A stretch of DNA of 64,000 nt. It comes from CAVWGP01 sp963754645 (GTDB taxonomy: Bacteria > Pseudomonadota > Alphaproteobacteria > Bin65). The position numbers were made by a program, and so were the translations under genes. The number at the start of each line of letters is the position of its first letter. The first letter of the stretch is position 1. The stretch covers positions 186,001 through 250,000 of the forward strand of contig CAVWGP010000012.1 of assembly GCA_963754645.1 (NCBI GenBank), read 5' to 3'. Positions 52,964 to 62,694 of this stretch are shown here, piece after piece. The notes beneath the pieces were generated by a model. That model saw only the letters and a list, made by a program, of their open reading frames with translations, ran no database searches and was not told the origin of the DNA.

Positions 52964-54147
52964 GGGCGCCGCGGCCTCTCCGGCTGATCGACGCCGCGCG
53001 GCTTTGTCGTGTCCTCGGTTTGCGGCGCGTCGGGCGACGGTTTTTCAGGTTCTTTCGGCTTTTCCTGCGCGCGCAAGATCCAAGCGGCGCCGTCTTTTGC
53101 CGCCGCATCGCGTTCCAGCACCAGTCCGCCGCCGGCCAAGACGCGGCGCAGTTCGTCCGCCGAACCGGCATAGCGCAGTTCGATCAGTGCTTCACCGGCG
53201 CCGATCGAGAGCGTCGATAAGGACCGCAACCGCGGCGTCTGCTCCAGCTTGCGTCGTATCGCCGCCCATTGTTCGAAATCTTTGAGCGGCACGCGGACGC
53301 GCAGTGTCTCCGCGCTCTTGTCGGCGGCCAGGCTTTGGCGCTTGATGGCCCCATCGATGGTGCGCGCGATATCGGCGGCGGCCCGTTGCAGCGCGGCTGG
53401 GTCATCGTTGGCTTGAAACACGCCGAGGCTGGCCATTCGCCCCGCCATCCGGTCGTAAATCTGAACGGCGATCTGCCGGCGGCCTTTGTCGAGGCGCGCG
53501 GTCGCGAATGCGACCGCGTCGGCCTTGTAGATCTCGGCGAGACGTTCGGCCGCGTCGCGATTTGCCGCCGCGGCGTCGGCGGCCGACATCGCCGTCAAGT
53601 CGGCAAGTTCGCCCCGAGCCCGGGGAAACGTCACGAGCAAGTCCTCGTGCTCGACTTGTCCCCAGGCCTCGCGCCAGGGATTGGGGTCGTCCCACAGAAC
53701 CGGCTTGTCGCCCTGCATCCAGACCGGGACCAAGACGACAGCGCGCTCCGCCTCGTCGGCGACCACCAGCCCCGCTCCGGTCAAGAGGCCGCTCACGGCG
53801 GCGCGGTCGAAGCGGTAGATGACGGTGGCGGCATAGCGGCCGCCGCGGTCGTTTTCCGCCTCGATCGAGAAATTCCGCAAACTGGCGCGCACGGTTTCGG
53901 CGTTCGGGCGCGGCAGCTTGGCGTGATCCTCCGGCAGCGTGATGCGGCGGATCAAGCGCTGAAAAGCCTGCAACTCGCCCTCGGCGACGGCCTTGGCCCG
54001 GGCGAGATCGGCGCGCGGCGCCGTTGCCTGAACCTTGATGCCCGAAACCGCATAGGGATCGGCGGTGGCCCTATTCGGCAGCACGATCGCGGAGCTAAGT
54101 GCCGCGGCAACGAGCGCGGCGGCGGCGCGGCGGCGTTTCGCTAACAT
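52960..54147 (-). CDS. exported DUF2066 domain protein
   Basis: 395 residues. Signal peptide about 1-29 (ending ATADP). DUF2066 follows: DLARAKAVAEGELQAFQRLIRRI, RFDRAAVSGLLTGAGL and VVLVPVW. Then come an Ala-rich middle and a C-terminal Pro/Glu/Lys-rich tail. Function unknown; in alphaproteobacteria it is often found beside purM and pgsA-like genes, as here. First gene of the DUF2066-pgsA-hdaA set, divergent from purM (about 70-100 bp). Confidence 0.82.
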   Translation of the reverse strand: MLAKRRRAAAALVAAALSSAIVLPNRATADPYAVSGIKVQATAPRADLARAKAVAEGELQAFQRLIRRITLPEDHAKLPRPNAETVRASLRNFSIEAENDRGGRYAATVIYRFDRAAVSGLLTGAGLVVADEAERAVVLVPVWMQGDKPVLWDDPNPWREAWGQVEHEDLLVTFPRARGELADLTAMSAADAAAANRDAAERLAEIYKADAVAFATARLDKGRRQIAVQIYDRMAGRMASLGVFQANDDPAALQRAAADIARTIDGAIKRQSLAADKSAETLRVRVPLKDFEQWAAIRRKLEQTPRLRSLSTLSIGAGEALIELRYAGSADELRRVLAGGGLVLERDAAAKDGAAWILRAQEKPKEPEKPSPDAPQTEDTTKPRGVDQPERPRRP

Positions 54148-54245
54148 CGGTTCCAATCCTTCGAGCGCTGCGGCTATAACCGTGACTTGGGAGCGCGACA
54201 ACGGGAGTTAAAATCATTTCCAGCGAAAGATATAGGCAAGCTGGT

Positions 54246-55286
54246 GTGGATATCGATGCCGGCAACGCGCTGGTCGAGGCGATCAAGCCGGCGGCCAAGG
54301 CCTCGGCGCGGGCCGGCACGACGGCGTCGCTCGGCGGCTTCGGCGCCCTGTTCGATCTCAAGGCGGCCGGCTACCGCGATCCGCTCCTGGTGGCGACCAC
54401 CGACGGCGTCGGCACCAAGCTCAAGATCGCGATCGAAACCGGGTTGCACGATACGATCGGCCAGGATCTGGTCGCCATGTGCGTCAACGACCTCGTCGTG
54501 CAAGGCGCGGAGCCGCTGTTCTTCCTCGACTACTACGCGACCGGCGCGCTCAAGGTGGACGAGGCGGCGCGCATCATCAACGGCATTGCCGCCGCTTGCC
54601 GCGCAACCGGCTGCGCGCTGATCGGCGGCGAAACCGCAGAAATGCCCGGCCTCTACAGCCACGGCGACTACGATCTCGCCGGCTTCGCGGTCGGCGCGGT
54701 CGAGCGCGACCAAGTGCTGCCGCGGCCCGATGTGAAGCCGGGCGACATCGTCTTGGGTTTGGCCTCGAGCGGAGTCCATTCCAACGGATATTCCTTGGTG
54801 CGCCGGATTTGCGCCGATGCCGGGCTCGGCTTCGAGGCGCCCGCGCCCTTCGATCCCGCGCGCCGTTTGGGCGAAGCGCTGCTGACGCCGACACGGCTTT
54901 ACGTGAAGCCGTGCCTCGCCGCGATTCGCGCCGGCGGCGTCAAAGCCTTGGCCCACATCACCGGCGGCGGCCTGCTGGAAAACATTCCGCGCGTGTTGCC
55001 CGCCGGCACGATCGCGCGCTTGAACGCCGGGGCTTGGCCGGTTCCGCCGGTCTTCGCCTGGCTCAAGCGCGCCGGCAGCGTCGATGCCATCGAAATGACG
55101 CGCACGTTCAATTGCGGGATCGGCATGATCGCCGTCGCCGATCCGGCGCGCGCCGCGGCCGTGGCGCGGACGCTTTCGAGCGCCGGCGAGAGCGTGCATG
55201 AGGTCGGCACGATCGTTGCCGCGGCATCGCCCGCCGAACCGGCGCGCGCCGAATTCGTCGGGTTGACCGAAGCATGGCCCGGCTGA
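54246..55286 (+). CDS. purM: phosphoribosylformylglycinamidine cyclo-ligase (AIR synthetase)
   Basis: Fifth step of purine synthesis, 346 residues if GTG 54246 is used. Motifs: GGFGALFDL, TTDGVGTKLK, CVNDLVVQGAEPLFFLDYYATG, GGETAEMPGLY, LASSGVHSNGYSLVRRI and HITGGGLLENIPRVLP. Family proteins usually begin with a segment like YRQAGVDIDAGNALV. That text is present in frame upstream of 54246 but with no ATG, GTG or TTG before a stop; ATT 54216 or ATC 54213 behind GGGAG (54203-54207) could be the real start. Overlaps purN by 13 bp. Confidence 0.92.
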   Translation: MDIDAGNALVEAIKPAAKASARAGTTASLGGFGALFDLKAAGYRDPLLVATTDGVGTKLKIAIETGLHDTIGQDLVAMCVNDLVVQGAEPLFFLDYYATGALKVDEAARIINGIAAACRATGCALIGGETAEMPGLYSHGDYDLAGFAVGAVERDQVLPRPDVKPGDIVLGLASSGVHSNGYSLVRRICADAGLGFEAPAPFDPARRLGEALLTPTRLYVKPCLAAIRAGGVKALAHITGGGLLENIPRVLPAGTIARLNAGAWPVPPVFAWLKRAGSVDAIEMTRTFNCGIGMIAVADPARAAAVARTLSSAGESVHEVGTIVAAASPAEPARAEFVGLTEAWPG

Positions 55287-55948
55287 AAGTCGGCATCCTG
55301 ATTTCGGGGCGCGGTTCGAACATGCAGGCCTTGCTGGATGCCTGCGCCGTGCCTGGCTTTCCGGCCGAGACCGTGCTTGTGATCTCGAACGAGCCCGCCG
55401 CCGCCGGACTGGGTCGCGCCGCCGCCGCCGGCATCGCCACGAAAACCATCGATCACCGCGCCTTCAACAAGGATCGCGTTGCGTTCGAAGCCGCGCTGAC
55501 CGCGGCGCTCGAAGCGGCCGAGGTCGAGCTCGTATGCCAGGCCGGCTTCATGCGGATCGTCACCGAAAGTTTTGTGCGGCACTGGTGGAACCGGCTATTG
55601 AATATCCACCCCTCGCTGCTACCGGCGTTTCCCGGCCTGCACACCCACGAACGCGCGCTCGCCGCCGGCGTTCGGGTTCATGGCTGCACCGTCCACTATG
55701 TGCGGCCCACGCTCGACGACGGTCCGATCGTCGTGCAGGGCGCCGTGCCGGTGCTTTCCGGCGATACGGCGGACACGTTGGCGGCGCGCGTCTTGGCAGT
55801 CGAACATCGCTGCTATCCCTTCGCCCTTCGCCTTGTCGCCGAGGGCCGGGTCGCGGTGGAAAACGACCGCGTCGTGTTCGATCGCGTGTCCGAGCGCGAG
55901 GCGATGCTGATCAGCCCGCCCGCCGGCGACCGCGCGGGCGGCGAATGA
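55274..55948 (+). CDS. purN: phosphoribosylglycinamide formyltransferase 1
   Basis: Transfers formyl from 10-formyltetrahydrofolate to GAR, third step of purine synthesis. 224 residues: VGILISGRGSNMQALL, VISNEPAAAGL, GFMRIVTESFV, and the catalytic NIHPSLLPAFPG plus HGCTVHYV and DDGPIVVQ segments. Starts inside purM, so both are co-translated. Confidence 0.94.
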   Translation: MARLKVGILISGRGSNMQALLDACAVPGFPAETVLVISNEPAAAGLGRAAAAGIATKTIDHRAFNKDRVAFEAALTAALEAAEVELVCQAGFMRIVTESFVRHWWNRLLNIHPSLLPAFPGLHTHERALAAGVRVHGCTVHYVRPTLDDGPIVVQGAVPVLSGDTADTLAARVLAVEHRCYPFALRLVAEGRVAVENDRVVFDRVSEREAMLISPPAGDRAGGE

Positions 55949-56051
55949 CCGCGTACGCCGCATCGTGCGAATTGCGCGGCGTGATCGGTTTCGCTATAGA
56001 CGGGCCGGAAAATCGGGTGGCCGCGGCGCGGGCGCGGTTCAGGGAGGTCAG

Positions 56052-56174
56052 ATGGCGGACGATTTCAATATGCGGCAATACCAACAAACATACGGCAACT
56101 TCACCCGGCTGCTGACCTATTGCAGCGCCTTCGTGATCCTGTTGCTGATCTTCATGGCGCTCTTGCTGCTCTAG
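56052..56174 (+). CDS. aa3-type cytochrome c oxidase subunit IV (small)
   Basis: Only 40 residues: MADDFNMRQYQQTYGNFTR, then one membrane helix rich in Leu/Ile to the end. This matches the bacterial COX4 small-subunit pattern (short polar head, then FTxxLTY...). Excellent RBS GGGAGG at 56042-56047. It sits alone, away from other oxidase genes, as it often does in alphaproteobacteria. Identification rests on length and pattern. Confidence 0.7.
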   Translation: MADDFNMRQYQQTYGNFTRLLTYCSAFVILLLIFMALLLL

Positions 56175-56229
56175 CAGCGGCGCACCGTTTGCAAATCCGG
56201 TCGGCCGCCCAAAGGGCGGCCGAATTCGT

Positions 56230-56652
56230 TCAACCGACGATTTCGTCCGGCTTGAAGAAAAAGGCGATCTCGGCCTTGGCGGTTTCGGCGGCATCCGAGC
56301 CATGCACGGAATTGGCCTCGACCGATTCGGCCACCGCCTTGCGGATCGTGCCCGGCGCCGCATTGGCGGGGTTTGTCGCGCCCATCACCTCGCGATAGCG
56401 CGCAACCACGTTTTCGCCTTCGAGCACCTGAACCACCACAGGGCCCGAGGTCATGAATTCGACCAGGCTCTTGAAGAAGGGCCGCTCCTTGTGAACGGCG
56501 TAAAAGCCCTCGGCTTGCGCCTTCGAAAGCCGGATGCGTTTTTGCGCGACGATGCGCAGCCCAGCCTCTTCGATCATGGCGTTGACGCGCCCGGTCAGAT
56601 TGCGGCGCGTCGCGTCGGGCTTGAGAATAGAAAAAGTCCGCTCGATCGCCAT
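56230..56652 (-). CDS. ndk: nucleoside diphosphate kinase
   Basis: 140 residues: ERTFSILKPDATRRNLTG, catalytic His in SVHGSDAAETAK, and GATNPANAAPGTIR. Balances NTP pools via a phosphohistidine. Complete and of normal length. Minus strand; holC and pepA, also minus, lie upstream of it with a 111-bp gap before holC. Confidence 0.96.
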   Translation of the reverse strand: MAIERTFSILKPDATRRNLTGRVNAMIEEAGLRIVAQKRIRLSKAQAEGFYAVHKERPFFKSLVEFMTSGPVVVQVLEGENVVARYREVMGATNPANAAPGTIRKAVAESVEANSVHGSDAAETAKAEIAFFFKPDEIVG

Positions 56653-56763
56653 GTCGAACTCCGGTTCTAGGTTGCGCCGCGGCGGTGCCGTCGGCCGGCC
56701 GATGAAGAGGCCGGGATATAGACGAGCGACGAAATCGCGGCAAGGTGCGCAGGTGCCGCAAGC

Positions 56764-57213
56764 CTAGGCCTTCTTCTCCCAGCCGCCATTCTCGGTTTGC
56801 TGCCAGTAGGCGATCGAGTGGCCAGCCGATTTGTAGGCCGCCCAGCGCTCGCGCGCCTCGGCAAGACGCTCAGGATCCCTGCCGTCGAACATGTCGAGGC
56901 AGCGCTCGAAATGCCCGACCCGCGACGATGTGGCGCCGTCGGTCAGTACCAGGATCGTGGCGCCGTTCGGATTTTCGTCCTCGGTGGTGAACCAAATCGG
57001 CTGCCGATCGGGATTGCCATCGGCCTTGCTGCCATGCGGCAGGAAGCCGTTCGGATCGAAGGTCCATAGCAGCGTGTTCAAGGCCTCGACACGGTCTTCC
57101 GAGCCCGCCATGACCACCGCGCGCTTGCCGCTCTGCAGCACCTTTTCGAGCAACCTTGGCAGGGCTTGTTCGAGCGAAGATCGCTGCAGATGATAGAAAC
57201 CGATATCCGTCAT
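56764..57213 (-). CDS. holC: DNA polymerase III subunit chi
   Basis: 149 residues: IGFYHLQRSSLEQALPRLLEKVL, GKRAVVMAGSEDRVEALNTLLWTFDPNGFLPHG, PIWFTTEDENPNGATILVLTDG and a C-terminal WQQTENGGWEKKA. Chi links the clamp loader to SSB. ATG 57213 starts the family region. Divergent start to the secreted protein gene only 15 bp away. Confidence 0.92.
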   Translation of the reverse strand: MTDIGFYHLQRSSLEQALPRLLEKVLQSGKRAVVMAGSEDRVEALNTLLWTFDPNGFLPHGSKADGNPDRQPIWFTTEDENPNGATILVLTDGATSSRVGHFERCLDMFDGRDPERLAEARERWAAYKSAGHSIAYWQQTENGGWEKKA

Positions 57214-57228
57214 CGCCGAGAACGCTCG

Positions 57229-57813
57229 ATGCACGCTCCCATCCTAATCCAGCCACGGCTGTCGCGGACACCGGCGCTCGCCGCCGCCGCGCTGGCCTTG
57301 TCGCTGGCCGGCGGTGCTGGAACCGCGCCGGCGCAGACCGACGGCGTTCCGAACATTTGCCGCCGCGTGCCGGTGACGGAGATCGGGACGGCGCTCGGCT
57401 TGACGCTGCAACGCGCCTCGGCCTTGCAAGATCGGCTCGGCGAATTCGTGCGGACGGTGTGCAATCATCATGCCGATAGTGGCGATTCCGTTGACATCAT
57501 CGAATGGACGCGCGCCGACGGACAAGCAATGCCGGCCCCGCCGCGCAACGCGGCGGATTGCGATCTTACGTGCATTCAAGCCGGCCGCGAACCGAATTTG
57601 TACGCCTATGTGCAACGCCAATACGCGACCGCGACCTGCGTCATTCGCCAACCGCGACGCGACCGCGACGTGAATGCCGGTCCGCTGACCGCGTGCTATG
57701 GCACCGCGGGCGGACGGCGCCGGATTGTCGCGGTCCAACGGCAGCCCGGGGCCGAGCCGGCGCCGATTGAAAGAGTAAAGCTCGCCTTCGACCGCGTCGC
57801 CGCCGCGCGCTAA
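57229..57813 (+). CDS. exported hypothetical protein, Cys-containing
   Basis: 194 residues from ATG 57229 with a Sec signal (LAAAALALSLAGGAGTAPAQT). The mature part has at least six Cys (CRRVPV, VCNHH, CDLTC, TCVIRQ, ACYG), suggesting disulfides in the periplasm. No family recognised. It lies between holC and pepA on the opposite strand, interrupting the usual alphaproteobacterial holC-pepA order. Start codon choice is moderate; longer starts overlap holC. Confidence 0.6.
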   Translation: MHAPILIQPRLSRTPALAAAALALSLAGGAGTAPAQTDGVPNICRRVPVTEIGTALGLTLQRASALQDRLGEFVRTVCNHHADSGDSVDIIEWTRADGQAMPAPPRNAADCDLTCIQAGREPNLYAYVQRQYATATCVIRQPRRDRDVNAGPLTACYGTAGGRRRIVAVQRQPGAEPAPIERVKLAFDRVAAAR

Positions 57814-57815
57814 TT

Positions 57816-59309
57816 CTATTTGCCTTCGTAGTGCTCCAGGACGAGCTGATTGAGCAGTTGCACGCCAAAGGCGGTGGCGCCCTTGGGGCAGGTGGCGGTG
57901 TCTTTTTTCGACCATGCCGTGCCGGCAATGTCGATATGGGCCCAAGGAACGTCGTTGACGAAGCGCTGCAAGAACTGCGCTGCCGTGATGCTGCCCCCGG
58001 CCCGATCGCCAACATTTTTCATATCGGCAATGTCGGACGCGATCGCTTTGTCGTAGGCTTCACCGAGCGGCATGCGCCAGCACGGTTCGCCCGTCGTCTT
58101 GCCGGCAGCCATGATGCGCTCGGCCAATTCGTCGCTGTTGGAAAATACGCCGGCGTTCTCGTGGCCGAGCGCGATAACGATGGCGCCCGTCAAGGTCGCG
58201 AGATTGATCATGAAGCGCGGCTTGAAGCGATCCTGCGTGTACCAAAGCGCATCGGCGAGGACCAGCCGGCCTTCCGCATCGGTGTTGATGACTTCGATGG
58301 TTTGGCCGGACATCGATTTGACCACGTCGCCCGGCCGTTGCGCATTGCCCGACGGCATGTTTTCGACCAATCCCGCGACGCCCACCGCATTGACCTTGGC
58401 GTTGCGGCCGGCGAGCGCCTTCATGACGCCGATCACGGCGGCCGCGCCGCCCATGTCCCACTTCATGTCCTCCATGCCCTGCGCGGGCTTGATGGAAATG
58501 CCGCCGGTGTCGAAGGTCACGCCCTTGCCGATGAAGGCGACCGGCTGCTCGTTCTTGCCGAGCCCTTTCCACTGCATCACGAGCAGGCGCGGCTCGCGCA
58601 CGCTGCCCTGCCCGACGCCGAGCAACGAACCCATGCCGAGCTTCGTCATTTCAGGCACGCCGAGTATTTCGACCTCGACGGCGAGATCGGCGAGCAACTT
58701 TGCTTGCTCGGCGAGAGTTTCGGGATAGATGACGTTCGCCGGCTCCGAGACCAGGTCGCGCGCGAAATACACCGCCTCGGCGACACGGCTCAGCGGCAGA
58801 TAGGCCTCCTTCGCCGCCTTGGCGCCGTCGACCAGCAGCGTCAGTTCGGCGAGCGTGGGCTTTTGGTCCTCTTTTTCCTTCGTGCGATACTTGTCGAAGC
58901 GATAGGCGCGCAGATTTGCGCCATAGCCCATGCGCGCCGCAGCGGCTGCCGGCGTGAGCGGCGAGTCGGCAAATCCTTCGATCAAGACCGACGCCTTGCT
59001 GACGCCGGCGGCATTGAGATGAGCGACGATGTTGCCGCCGAAATCCTGCGCCTTCGCCGCGTCGCGATCCTTGGGCTTGCCGATACCCGCCAGCACGATG
59101 CGCTCATAGGTGCCGTCGCCGGGCGAAACGAGATCGAGCCGGTCGCCATTGCGGCCTTTGAATTTCGCCGTCTTCAACGCGCGCGAGATCGCGCCACCGG
59201 TGCGCCGATCTAGCTCGGTCGTCGCCGGCGTCAGCTGCTTGTCGTCGAGGACGCCGCTGATCACGACGCCATTCTTGGGAATGACGAATTCTTGAAAGTC
59301 GATCTTCAT
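57816..59309 (-). CDS. pepA: leucyl aminopeptidase (M17)
   Basis: 497 residues. C-terminal M17 catalytic domain: FIGKGVTFDTGGISIKP (metal Lys, Asp), DMGGAAAVIG, the signature NTDAEGRLVLADAL, and ATLTGAIVIALG. N-terminal regulatory domain 1-160. RBS AGGAG before ATG 59309; the longer frame to 59531 has no similarity. Divergent from the SDR gene with about 210 bp between. Confidence 0.95.
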   Translation of the reverse strand: MKIDFQEFVIPKNGVVISGVLDDKQLTPATTELDRRTGGAISRALKTAKFKGRNGDRLDLVSPGDGTYERIVLAGIGKPKDRDAAKAQDFGGNIVAHLNAAGVSKASVLIEGFADSPLTPAAAAARMGYGANLRAYRFDKYRTKEKEDQKPTLAELTLLVDGAKAAKEAYLPLSRVAEAVYFARDLVSEPANVIYPETLAEQAKLLADLAVEVEILGVPEMTKLGMGSLLGVGQGSVREPRLLVMQWKGLGKNEQPVAFIGKGVTFDTGGISIKPAQGMEDMKWDMGGAAAVIGVMKALAGRNAKVNAVGVAGLVENMPSGNAQRPGDVVKSMSGQTIEVINTDAEGRLVLADALWYTQDRFKPRFMINLATLTGAIVIALGHENAGVFSNSDELAERIMAAGKTTGEPCWRMPLGEAYDKAIASDIADMKNVGDRAGGSITAAQFLQRFVNDVPWAHIDIAGTAWSKKDTATCPKGATAFGVQLLNQLVLEHYEGK

Positions 59310-59518
59310 GCAAAGCTCCTGACCGGGGCCATCGCCGGCACACGCGGCGCCATCCCCTTGGGAAGAGGCGCTTTGTTTATTCCAGCAACCGCCACAAAGC
59401 AATCGCCGCGTCCGCATGCCGGGCCGGAACTCGAGTGCCAATTGTTGAGGCTGAGCTCCAACTTGATTCCTTAACAGAACCTGTATTGGTTGCTCGGTGA
59501 AATCGGACCGAAGCTGAC

Positions 59519-60379
59519 ATGGCGTGCACAACCATTATCGGTGCGACCGGCCGGGTCGGCACGCTTGTTGCGGCGCAATTGGCCGAGCAGGGCGAGACGA
59601 TCGTCGCCGTCGTGCGGCGGCCCGAGCGCATGCCGCCCGGCTTCCGCCACGAGATCCGCAGGACCGATTTGACGCAACCCAGCGAGCTGAAAGCGGCGCT
59701 CAGCGACGCACGCCGCATCGCCTGCTGCGTTCACGCGCGCTACGCGACATCGATTCTGGCCGCGGTTCCCCGCGACATCGAACGCATCGTCGTCCTTGGA
59801 TCGACGCGGAAATTCACGCGATATCCCGATGCCGCGGCGGACGAAGTCCGCATTGCCGAAGCTGCGCTGATCCAGTCGGGCCTGCCATCGGTCATGCTTC
59901 ACCCGACCATGATTTATGGCGCGTCGGGCGAGAATAACGTGCAGCGCATCGCCATGCTCATCCGGCGCCTCGGCATTGTCCCGCTGCCGCGGGGCGGGCG
60001 CAGCCTGATTCAACCGATTCACGTGGACGACGTCGCGCGCTGCGTTGTGGCGGCGCTCGACCGCGCGGCTGCGCCCGGCCTGCCCATCGTCGTGGCCGGA
60101 CCGGACGCGGTCACCTATCGCGAATTCGTCGCCGCGATCGGCCGCGCGATCGGCACGCCGATCACGGTGATCGGCATCCCCATGACCCTCGCTATATTGG
60201 CTGCGCGAGCGACCGGCCTATTGCGGTTCCTGCCACGCGTCCGGCCCGACGAAGTGCGCCGCCTCGCCGAAGACAAGGCCTTCGCCACCGCCGACATGCG
60301 GAACCGGCTCGGCATCGCGCCCATCGATCTGGCGCTCGGCCTGGAACGCACCTTTGGCGCGCCGCCGCCCCAAACTTGA
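59519..60379 (+). CDS. atypical SDR / NmrA-like NAD(P)-binding protein
   Basis: 286 residues. N-terminal nucleotide-binding TIIGATGRVGTLVAAQL (GATGxxG), VLGSTRKF, a MIYGASGENNVQRI segment in place of the YxxxK catalytic site, then QPIHVDDVARCVVAAL. Resembles the NmrA/UDP-sugar-epimerase-like group seen in complex I assembly factors and ubiquinone accessory proteins. Exact function unknown. Precedes lptF by 63 bp on the same strand. Confidence 0.83.
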   Translation: MACTTIIGATGRVGTLVAAQLAEQGETIVAVVRRPERMPPGFRHEIRRTDLTQPSELKAALSDARRIACCVHARYATSILAAVPRDIERIVVLGSTRKFTRYPDAAADEVRIAEAALIQSGLPSVMLHPTMIYGASGENNVQRIAMLIRRLGIVPLPRGGRSLIQPIHVDDVARCVVAALDRAAAPGLPIVVAGPDAVTYREFVAAIGRAIGTPITVIGIPMTLAILAARATGLLRFLPRVRPDEVRRLAEDKAFATADMRNRLGIAPIDLALGLERTFGAPPPQT

Positions 60380-60442
60380 CGATTTCGCTTAGGCGCGGCC
60401 GGCAGAACCGCTATAAGACCGGCTGGGCTTCCACTCGACACA

Positions 60443-61561
60443 ATGAATCGCGCGCAGCGTTATATTTTCCGGCAAGTCGGGGTGTCGACGATCTTTATCG
60501 TCGTGACGCTGACCGCCGTTATTTGGCTGACGCAGGCGATCCGCTTCATTCGCATCATTCTCCATAAAGGCCTGGCGCTCGACGTGTTTTTTTACATAAC
60601 GTCGTTGCTGCTGCCGTCTTTTGTCCTGATTACCCTGCCGATTTCCTTGTTTTTCGGAACCTTGTTCACGATCAACCGCATGACGAACGATCGCGAGCTC
60701 ATCGTGCTGCGTTCGGCGGGCGCCAGCCATTGGCAGATCGCCAGGCCGGTCGTCATGCTCGGCCTCGCCTGCGTCGCTATTTGCTATTCGATCAGCCTTT
60801 ATCTGATGCCGCTGACGTTCCAGGAATTCCGCCGGATGCAAGTCGCCATCCGCGAGAGTTTCTCGGCCGCCGTTCTGCTCGAAGGCACGTTCAATTCGAT
60901 CGGCATCGGAGTGACGATTTACGTCCGATCGCGCGACGGAAACGAGATCTCGGGCATACTTGTGCACGACAACCGCAAGGCCGATCAACCGGCGACGATC
61001 ATGGCGAAGCGCGGCGTCGTCGAATTGACGCCCGACGGACCGCGCGTGCTGCTGAGCGACGGCAACCGGCAGGAACTCGACCGCAAGTCGGGCAAGCTCT
61101 CCATCCTCTACTTCACGCAATACAGCTTCGAGGTGAATTTGTTCGGCGAGGAAAAAGTCACGTGGCGCGATCCGAGCGAGCGCTTTCTGCCCGAACTCCT
61201 GTGGCCGGGGGACACCGCCGACGATCGCGCCAATCGCACCAAGCTCATTGCCGAGGGGCACAATCGAATAGCGGCGCCGCTCTTGGCGCTCGCCTTGCCC
61301 TTCATTGCGCTCATGATCTTGCTGACCGGCGAATTCAACCGCCGCGGTCAAATGATACGCCTCGTTGGCGCGACCATGGTTGCCGCGGGCCTCGAGGGCT
61401 TGGCGATCGGGGGATTGCAATTGGCGGCGAAGCTGCCGCCCTTGGTCGGGCTCATGTACGCCAATGCCCTGATCCCCGTCGCGATCGGGATTTGGGTTCT
61501 CGTGCCGCGCGGACCCGATCGCCGCGCGCCGCGGCTTGCAGCGGCGGGAGTGCGGGGCTGA
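60443..61561 (+). CDS. lptF: LPS export ABC transporter permease LptF
   Basis: 372 residues of the YjgP/YjgQ family: six membrane helices in 3+3 arrangement around a periplasmic beta-jellyroll (about 100-260), LFFGTLFTINRMTNDRELIVLRSAG as the coupling region. Works with LptG and LptB to pull lipopolysaccharide from the inner membrane. The stop shares a base with the lptG start (TGATG). Confidence 0.94.
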   Translation: MNRAQRYIFRQVGVSTIFIVVTLTAVIWLTQAIRFIRIILHKGLALDVFFYITSLLLPSFVLITLPISLFFGTLFTINRMTNDRELIVLRSAGASHWQIARPVVMLGLACVAICYSISLYLMPLTFQEFRRMQVAIRESFSAAVLLEGTFNSIGIGVTIYVRSRDGNEISGILVHDNRKADQPATIMAKRGVVELTPDGPRVLLSDGNRQELDRKSGKLSILYFTQYSFEVNLFGEEKVTWRDPSERFLPELLWPGDTADDRANRTKLIAEGHNRIAAPLLALALPFIALMILLTGEFNRRGQMIRLVGATMVAAGLEGLAIGGLQLAAKLPPLVGLMYANALIPVAIGIWVLVPRGPDRRAPRLAAAGVRG

Positions 61562-62694
61562 TGGTTCATCGCCTGGCCAGCGGCGAGATTCGCGTCCACG
61601 TTTCGTGGATCGCGACCGTGTATCTTGCGCGGCAATTCGTGCTCGCGTTCCTGGCCGTGCTCGCGGTTTTCCTCGGCGTCATTTTCCTCATCGATCTTAT
61701 CGAGCTGCTGCGCCGGGCCTCGGGCAAGCCGGACGCAACCTTCGGCATCGTGCTCAGCATGGCCCTCTACAAGCTACCGCAAACGGCGCAAAAGACGCTG
61801 CCTTTCGCCATCCTGTTCGGCGCCATGTTCACGTTTTGGCGGCTCAATCGCGGCAGCGAGCTCGTCGCGCTGCGCGCCTCGGGCGTTTCGGTTTGGCAGT
61901 TCCTCTTGCCGCTTTTGATTTCCGCGTTCCTCCTCGGCTCGGTCAAGATCACGAGCATAAATCCCTTGGGCGCGATCTTGATCGGGCGCTACGAGCAGCT
62001 CGAAAACAAATATCTGAAACTCCGATCGAGCCTGATGGCGGCGTCGTCCGCCGGCGTGTGGCTGCGCCAGGTCGACGACTACGGGCAATCCGTCATTCAT
62101 GCCGAGCAAGCGCGCATCGACAACAATTCGCTCGAGCTCAGCCGCGTCATGGTGCTGTTTTCGCGCGGCCAGGACGATTATGCCGGCCGCATCGACGCCG
62201 ACCGCGCCGTTTTAGCGGCAGGATATTGGCAGCTTCACAATGTGCGGTTTTCCGAACCCGACCGCACGACGCGCATCATGCAGGAATACCGGTTGAAGAC
62301 CGACCTCACCTTGGCTCGCATCCAGGAGAGCTTCTCGTCGCCGTCGACCGTGTCGTTCTGGGACCTGCCTGCCTTTGCCGCGGCGCTCGAGGCGACGGGA
62401 TTCTCGGCCCTGAGCCACCGCCTTCACCTCCATTCCCTGATCGCCGAACCGTTCCTGTACTGCGCGATGATCCTGATCGCGGCAATATTTTCGCTGCGCC
62501 ATACGCGGCGAAAGGGCGTGATGTATGCCGTCGCCGGCGGCGTTGCCGCGGGTTTCATCCTGTTTTTCCTCTCCGACCTCGTGGTCGCCCTCGCCCATTC
62601 GACGCGGCTCCCGCCCTTGCTCGCCGCTTGGACGCCCGCATTGGCGACGTCGATGATCGGCCTCGCGGTCTTGATGCATGTCGAAGACGGCTAG
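61561..62694 (+). CDS. lptG: LPS export ABC transporter permease LptG
   Basis: 377 residues, same fold as LptF: TVYLARQFVLAFLAVLAVFLGVIFLIDLIEL, FAILFGAMFTFWRLNRGSELVALRASG, and late helices including FILFFLSDLVVAL. Heterodimer partner of LptF. Overlaps lptD by 17 bp, so the three genes are coupled. Confidence 0.94.
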   Translation: MVHRLASGEIRVHVSWIATVYLARQFVLAFLAVLAVFLGVIFLIDLIELLRRASGKPDATFGIVLSMALYKLPQTAQKTLPFAILFGAMFTFWRLNRGSELVALRASGVSVWQFLLPLLISAFLLGSVKITSINPLGAILIGRYEQLENKYLKLRSSLMAASSAGVWLRQVDDYGQSVIHAEQARIDNNSLELSRVMVLFSRGQDDYAGRIDADRAVLAAGYWQLHNVRFSEPDRTTRIMQEYRLKTDLTLARIQESFSSPSTVSFWDLPAFAAALEATGFSALSHRLHLHSLIAEPFLYCAMILIAAIFSLRHTRRKGVMYAVAGGVAAGFILFFLSDLVVALAHSTRLPPLLAAWTPALATSMIGLAVLMHVEDG

